10,324 nucleotides of DNA from Acetobacteraceae bacterium (lineage in GTDB: Bacteria; Pseudomonadota; Alphaproteobacteria; Acetobacterales; Acetobacteraceae): positions 1-10,324 of the forward strand of contig JADGHI010000099.1 of NCBI GenBank assembly GCA_019689515.1. Direction: 5' to 3'. A program made the translations under genes and the position numbers. This document shows positions 6,393 to 10,324 of this stretch, piece by piece. Position 1 is the stretch's first letter. Each line of letters begins with the position of its first letter. The notes under the pieces were generated by a model. It did no database searches. It had not been told where the DNA came from and saw nothing but the letters and a program-made list of their open reading frames with translations.

Positions 6393-7754
6393 ATGACGAC
6401 GGCCTTCTTCGCCCGGACCGCCCTGTTGCCCACCGGCTGGGCCGCCGATGTGCGGATCGAAGCGGATGCGGCGGGCAGGATCACATCTGTCGCCCCGGGC
6501 GCGGCGCCGGGTGCCGCGCGGCGCCTGCGCGGGGCCGTGATCCCGGGCGTGCCGAACCTGCACTCGCACGCGTTCCAGCGCGCCATGGCCGGCGCCGCGG
6601 AGCGCCGCTCGCCCGAGGGGCGCGACAGCTTCTGGACCTGGCGCGAGACGATGTATCGTTTCGTCGCGCGCCTCATGCCGGAGGATGCGGAGGCGGTCGC
6701 GGCGCAGCTCTACGCGGAACTGCTGGAGTGGGGCTTCACCGCCGTCTGCGAGTTCCACTACCTGCACCACCAGCCCGACGGCACGCGCTACACCGATCCG
6801 GCGGAGATGGCGAAGCGGCATCTCGCGGCGGCGCGCGCAACGGGCATCGGCATCACGCTGCTGCCGAGCCTCTACCGCTACGGCGGGATCTTCGGGAAGG
6901 AGCCCGCGCCGGGGCAGCGGCGCTTCCTCAACGACCTGGATGGCTTTGCACGCATCGTCGAGGAGGTGCGCGCGGCGGTGGCCGGCGATCCGCAGGCCGC
7001 CGCTGGCCTCGCGCCGCACTCCCTGCGCGCCGTGACGCCGGAGATGCTCGGGGCGATCGCCGGCATGGCGGAACCGATCCACATCCACGCGGCGGAGCAG
7101 GTGGGGGAGGTGGAGGAATGCCTCGCCGCCACCGGCGCGCGGCCGGTGCAATGGCTGCTCGACCACGCGCCGGTGGACGCGCGCTGGTGCATGGTCCACG
7201 CCACGCACATGGACGCAGTGGAGACGCGCGATCTGGCCGCGACGGACGCCGTGGCCGGGCTGTGCCCGACGACGGAGGCGAATCTTGGCGACGGCGTCTT
7301 CCCGCTGCCGGCCTGGCGCGCGGCCGGCGGGCAGTTCGGCATCGGCACGGACAGCCATGTCGGCGTCTCGCCGCGCGACGAGCTGCGCCAGCTCGAGAAC
7401 AGCCAGCGCCTTGCCCTGCGTGCGCGCGCCGTCGCCGCAGATGCGATGCAGCCGCATCCGGGCCGCGCGCTGCTGGACGCCGCGCTGGCCGGCGGGGCGC
7501 AGGCGAGCGGGCGGAGGCTCGGGGCCATCGCGCCGGGGACGCGCTGCGACCTGGTGGAGCTCGATCTCGAACACCCGACGCTGCTCGGGCATGAGGGCGA
7601 CGCGCTGCTGGACGCCTGGGTGTTCTCGGGGCAGGCGAACCCGGTGCGCACTGTGATCTGCGGCGGGCGCACGATGGTGGAGGCGGGGCGGCACGTTGCG
7701 CGCCCCGAGATCGGCGAGGCGTTCGCTCGGACGATGCGGAGACTGCTGGCATGA
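6393..7754 (+). CDS. hutF: Formimidoylglutamate deiminase
   Basis: Amidohydrolase converting N-formimino-L-glutamate to N-formyl-L-glutamate and ammonia, the branch used by Pseudomonas and many alphaproteobacteria instead of direct HutG formiminoglutamase. The 453 residues match the family length. Residues expected from Pseudomonas aeruginosa HutF are visible: metal ligands H57 and H59 (NLHSHAFQRAMAG), H232 (HIHAAEQ), D320 (GIGTDSH), and catalytic E235 and H269 (MVHATH). The N-terminal FFARTALLPTGW and the segment WTWRETMYRF (81-90) are HutF-specific and rule out a generic cytosine or guanine deaminase. ATG 6393 aligns best with known starts; ATG 6381 adds four residues and has GGAAGGG very close upstream. 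The gene is transcribed away from hutU, and its stop overlaps the next gene's ATG (ATGA). Confidence 0.95.
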   Translation: MTTAFFARTALLPTGWAADVRIEADAAGRITSVAPGAAPGAARRLRGAVIPGVPNLHSHAFQRAMAGAAERRSPEGRDSFWTWRETMYRFVARLMPEDAEAVAAQLYAELLEWGFTAVCEFHYLHHQPDGTRYTDPAEMAKRHLAAARATGIGITLLPSLYRYGGIFGKEPAPGQRRFLNDLDGFARIVEEVRAAVAGDPQAAAGLAPHSLRAVTPEMLGAIAGMAEPIHIHAAEQVGEVEECLAATGARPVQWLLDHAPVDARWCMVHATHMDAVETRDLAATDAVAGLCPTTEANLGDGVFPLPAWRAAGGQFGIGTDSHVGVSPRDELRQLENSQRLALRARAVAADAMQPHPGRALLDAALAGGAQASGRRLGAIAPGTRCDLVELDLEHPTLLGHEGDALLDAWVFSGQANPVRTVICGGRTMVEAGRHVARPEIGEAFARTMRRLLA

Positions 7755-8503
7755 GCAATGGATTGCAGGGACAGGTCGCGTTCATCACCGGCGGTAGCCG
7801 CGGCATCGGCGGTGCCATCGCGCGCGCCTTCGCGCGTGCAGGGGCCGATATCGGCTTCTGCCATCTCGACGACGAGGAGGGCGCGGCGGAGACCGCCCGC
7901 GCAATCGCTGCCGCTGGCCGCCGCAGCTTCGCGCGCGCCTGCGACGTGGCCGACGCCGCCGGGCTGCGCGCGACGATCGCCGAGGCGGAGGCGACGCTCG
8001 GCCCGACCAACATCCTGGTCTGCAACGCCGGCCTCAACATCCGCGGCGCCTTCGAGACGCTGGACGATTCGGTGTTCGACCGCCTGCTCGCCGTGCACCT
8101 GAAGGGCACGATCGCCGCCTGCCGCGCGGTCTATCCGGGAATGGTGGCGCGCGGGCGGGGGCGGATCATCACCCTCTCTTCCCAGCTTGCGCTGAAGGGC
8201 ATCGCCGGCGCCACGCCCTACGTCACGGCGAAGGCCGCGATTCTCGGCTTCACGCGTGCCCTCGCGCTGGAGGCGGCGCCGAAGGGCATCCGCGTGAACG
8301 CCATTGCGCCCGGCCCGGTGGACACCGACCTGACGCGTTCGCGCGGTCCGGAATGGCGCCGCGCGATCGAGGCGGCGCTGCCCGCGGGACGGCTCGGCCG
8401 CCCGGAGGAGATCGCCGAGACCGCGCTGCTGCTCGCCGGGCCAGGGGGCGACTTCTACATCGGCGCCTGCCTGTCCCCGAACGGAGGCGACATCCTGTAT
8501 TGA
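7751..8503 (+). CDS. FabG-like short-chain dehydrogenase/reductase
   Basis: A 250-residue classical SDR with a Rossmann fold, probably NAD(P)H-dependent. Seen: cofactor loop TGGSRGIG (13-20), DV at 65-66, NAG (92-94), catalytic S144 and the YxxxK pair Y157/K161 in PYVTAKAAILGF, then RVNAIAPGPVDTDL (181-194). Asn of the usual N-S-Y-K tetrad is replaced by His116 in VHLKGT, a variant also met in other SDRs. GGAG lies 9 nt before the ATG, which overlaps the hutF stop by 4 bp, so co-translation with hutF is likely. It resembles 3-oxoacyl-ACP reductase and glucose/sugar dehydrogenases alike, and the substrate cannot be assigned. No histidine-degradation step needs such an enzyme, so its link to the pathway is positional only. 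The gene ends 24 bp before the convergent flhA stop. Confidence 0.88.
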   Translation: MSNGLQGQVAFITGGSRGIGGAIARAFARAGADIGFCHLDDEEGAAETARAIAAAGRRSFARACDVADAAGLRATIAEAEATLGPTNILVCNAGLNIRGAFETLDDSVFDRLLAVHLKGTIAACRAVYPGMVARGRGRIITLSSQLALKGIAGATPYVTAKAAILGFTRALALEAAPKGIRVNAIAPGPVDTDLTRSRGPEWRRAIEAALPAGRLGRPEEIAETALLLAGPGGDFYIGACLSPNGGDILY

Positions 8504-8514
8504 ACAGCCGGGGC

Positions 8515-8529
8515 GACCGGCGGCCGGTC
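8515..8529. terminator. Palindromic hairpin between the dehydrogenase gene and flhA
   Basis: GACCGG and CCGGTC form a perfect 6-bp stem around a 3-nt CGG loop. It occupies the 24-bp gap between the two convergent genes and includes two bases of the flhA stop codon. Its position suits a shared bidirectional terminator, but there is no T-run on either strand. Confidence 0.33.
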
Positions 8530-10324
8530 AGATGCTTCCCACGGTGCGGATGCGCGCGCGGGGGTGGATCTCCCCCTGCGCGAGGACCTGCGTCGAGGGG
8601 CGGAACCGCTCGGTGATCGCGCGGAGATGCGCGCGGAGGCCGCCGGAGCAGACCAGCACCGGTGCCTCACCAGCCGCCGTCGCGGCGTCGAAGACCTCGC
8701 GCAGGCGCTGCATGAACTCGCCGAGCTGCGACGGTGCCATGGCGAGCTGGCGCTCCTCCGGCGGGCCGATCAGCGCCTCAGCGAAGGCCTGCTCCCATTC
8801 GGGCGAGAGCGTGACCATTGCGATGTAGCCCTGCGGGCCGCGCGCCGCGTCCGAGATCTGACGCGCGAGGCGCTGGCGCACCACCGCGAGGATCGCGGGC
8901 ATGGCGCGCAGCCCTGCGGCGCTGGCCTCCTGGATGCCCTCGAGGATCGTCGGCAGGTCGCGGATCGAGACCCGCTCGGCGAGCAGCGCCTGCAGCACGC
9001 GCTGGACGCCGCCGACGCTGATCTGCGCCGGGATCAGGTCGGCGACCAGCTTCTGCTGCTCGCGCGGCAGTTCATCGAGCAGCTTCTGGGTCTCGGCGTA
9101 GGACAGGAGCTCCGCCATGTTCTCGCGCACCACCTCGGTGAGGTGGGTGGCCAGCACGCCGGCGGCGTCCACGACGGTGCAACCGCGCGCCAGCGCCTCG
9201 TCGCGCCGGGCCTCCTCGATCCAGAGGGCGGGCAGGCCGAAGGCCGGCTCGTTCACCCGCTCGCCGGGCAGCGGCGGCACGCCGCCCGCGGGATCAATGG
9301 CGAGGTGCAGCGGCGGGCGCAGCCGGCCGCGGCCGGCCTCGATCTCCTTGATGCGGATGACGTAGGTGTCGGGATCGAGCTGGAGGTTGTCCTGGATGCG
9401 CACGGCCGGCAGGACGAAGCCCATCTCCTGCGCGATGGCCCGCCGCAGGCCGCGGATCTGCTCGGTCAGCCGCGGCGCCTCCCCGGCGGCGAGGGAGAGC
9501 AGGCCGTAGCCGAGCTCGATGCGCAGCAGATCCATCCGCAGCGTCTCGCCGATCGGCAGTTCCTCCGACGTGGCGAGGGGGGGCGCGGCGCCGTCGGGCT
9601 TCGCCGCCTCGCGCCGCTCGGCCTCCCGCCGGAACCAGGCGGCAGTGCCAGTGGCGCCGGAAAGCGCGAGGAAGGGCAGCAGCGGCATGCCCGGCAGCAA
9701 CGCCATCACCGCGGCTGCGCCCGCCGCGATGGCAAGCGGCTTCGACCCGGCGCCGAGCTGGCCGATCAGCGCCTGGTCCGCCGTGCCCTCCACCCCGCCC
9801 TTCGTGACCACGATGCCGGCCGCGACCGAGACCAGCAGCGCCGGAATCTGGGTCACCAGTCCGTCGCCGATGGTGAGCAGGGAGAAGGTCGCCGCGGCGT
9901 CCGAGAAGCTCATGCCGTGGCGCGCCACGCCGATCGCCAAGCCGCCGAGCAGGTTGATGATCGTGATGATGAGCCCCGCGATCGCATCGCCGCGCACGAA
10001 TTTGGCGGCGCCGTCCATCGCGCCGTAGAAGGCCGTCTCCTCCTCCAGTTCCTTGCGCCGACGCTTTGCCTCCGCCTCGTCGATCAGGCCGGCGGAAAGG
10101 TCGGCGTCGATCGCCATCTGCTTGCCGGGCAGGGCGTCCAGGCTGAACCGCGCCGCGACCTCCGCGATGCGGCCCGAGCCCTTCGTCACGACCATGAAGT
10201 TCACGACGAGGAGGATGGAGAAGACGATCAGCCCCACCACCAGGTCGCCGCCCATGAGGAACCCGCCGAAGGCCGAGACAACATGGCCCACGCCCGACGG
10301 CCCCTCATGCCCCTGGGTCAGGAT
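8528..10324 (-). CDS. flhA: Flagellar type III export protein FlhA, 5'-truncated by window edge
   Basis: Inner-membrane ring protein of the flagellar export gate; its cytoplasmic domain forms a nonameric docking platform for substrate-chaperone complexes. Visible are 598 residues to the stop; FlhA is usually near 690-700, so about 100 N-terminal residues are missing. The frame stays open to the edge, and the residues before GTG 10291 (ILTQGHEGPSG) already match FlhA, so that GTG is not the start. Counting from the edge: membrane segment about 29-47, the FHIPEP signature RIAEVAARF..LDALPGKQM (52-70) with IDADL, then FYGAMDGAAKFVRGDAIAG (99-117) leading into hydrophobic helices to about 230. 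The cytoplasmic domain includes ATHLTEVVRENMAELLS and ends VGSI. These features fit FlhA; the close virulence paralogues (SctV/InvA) are less likely. No other flagellar gene is visible; any would lie to the right, upstream. Confidence 0.94.
   Translation of the reverse strand: MLTQGHEGPSGVGHVVSAFGGFLMGGDLVVGLIVFSILLVVNFMVVTKGSGRIAEVAARFSLDALPGKQMAIDADLSAGLIDEAEAKRRRKELEEETAFYGAMDGAAKFVRGDAIAGLIITIINLLGGLAIGVARHGMSFSDAAATFSLLTIGDGLVTQIPALLVSVAAGIVVTKGGVEGTADQALIGQLGAGSKPLAIAAGAAAVMALLPGMPLLPFLALSGATGTAAWFRREAERREAAKPDGAAPPLATSEELPIGETLRMDLLRIELGYGLLSLAAGEAPRLTEQIRGLRRAIAQEMGFVLPAVRIQDNLQLDPDTYVIRIKEIEAGRGRLRPPLHLAIDPAGGVPPLPGERVNEPAFGLPALWIEEARRDEALARGCTVVDAAGVLATHLTEVVRENMAELLSYAETQKLLDELPREQQKLVADLIPAQISVGGVQRVLQALLAERVSIRDLPTILEGIQEASAAGLRAMPAILAVVRQRLARQISDAARGPQGYIAMVTLSPEWEQAFAEALIGPPEERQLAMAPSQLGEFMQRLREVFDAATAAGEAPVLVCSGGLRAHLRAITERFRPSTQVLAQGEIHPRARIRTVGSI

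Noticed and set aside
4700..7594. A 964-codon open frame on the plus strand, antisense to hutU and then out of frame over hutF
   Set aside because: Composition dominated by Arg, Ala and Gly, no family motifs, and it crosses two well-identified genes. Long antisense open frames are expected in DNA this rich in GC.
10289..10291. GTG 10291 as the start of flhA
   Set aside because: The frame stays open to the window edge and the preceding residues fit FlhA, while the family has about 100 more N-terminal residues with membrane segments.
1..10324. Search for CRISPR arrays, insertion sequences, tRNA genes, attachment sites or a defence or toxin system
   Set aside because: No spaced direct repeats, transposase motifs, tRNA-like cloverleaf ends or unassigned genes were found by eye. 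Nearly all sequence is accounted for by recognised metabolic and flagellar genes.

Overview
The window is a GC-rich (about 70% by eye), very tightly packed stretch of bacterial chromosome. Protein sequences and gene style (HutF-type histidine degradation, CBS-CBS-BON protein, FlhA) suggest an alphaproteobacterium, possibly an Acetobacteraceae/Roseomonas-like member of the Rhodospirillales. That placement is inference from composition and family resemblance. No mobile elements, CRISPR arrays, tRNA or rRNA genes are visible, and codon usage looks uniform throughout.

Layout, left to right. (1) The 3' part of a cysQ-type 3'(2'),5'-bisphosphate nucleotidase gene runs rightward off the left edge. 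It converges with, and overlaps by 22 bp, a leftward gene for a CBS-CBS-BON protein. (2) A leftward operon follows, in transcription order hutU (urocanase), hutH (histidine ammonia-lyase), hutI (imidazolonepropionase) and a PaaI-like hotdog thioesterase. Two junctions (hutU/hutH and hutI/thioesterase) are ATGA start/stop overlaps, and the hutH/hutI junction is a 2-nt gap or a 10-bp overlap depending on the start used. (3) Only 46 bp away, a rightward pair begins: hutF (formimidoylglutamate deiminase) and a FabG-like short-chain dehydrogenase, again joined by ATGA. (4) The dehydrogenase gene converges on the 3' end of a leftward flhA (flagellar type III export gate), which runs off the right edge.

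Together HutH, HutU, HutI and HutF carry L-histidine through urocanate, imidazolonepropionate and N-formimino-glutamate to N-formyl-glutamate plus ammonia. The last step, N-formylglutamate deformylase (HutG), the usual repressor HutC and a histidine/urocanate transporter are not in the window. The two non-canonical members, the thioesterase and the dehydrogenase, occupy translationally coupled last positions in the two arms of the hut locus; their roles are not evident from sequence.

I see no clearly new system. The points most worth a second look are the two coupled accessory enzymes, the extremely short divergent hutU/hutF control region (hutU may be leaderless), an altered conserved motif in HutI, and hairpins sitting at both convergent gene ends.
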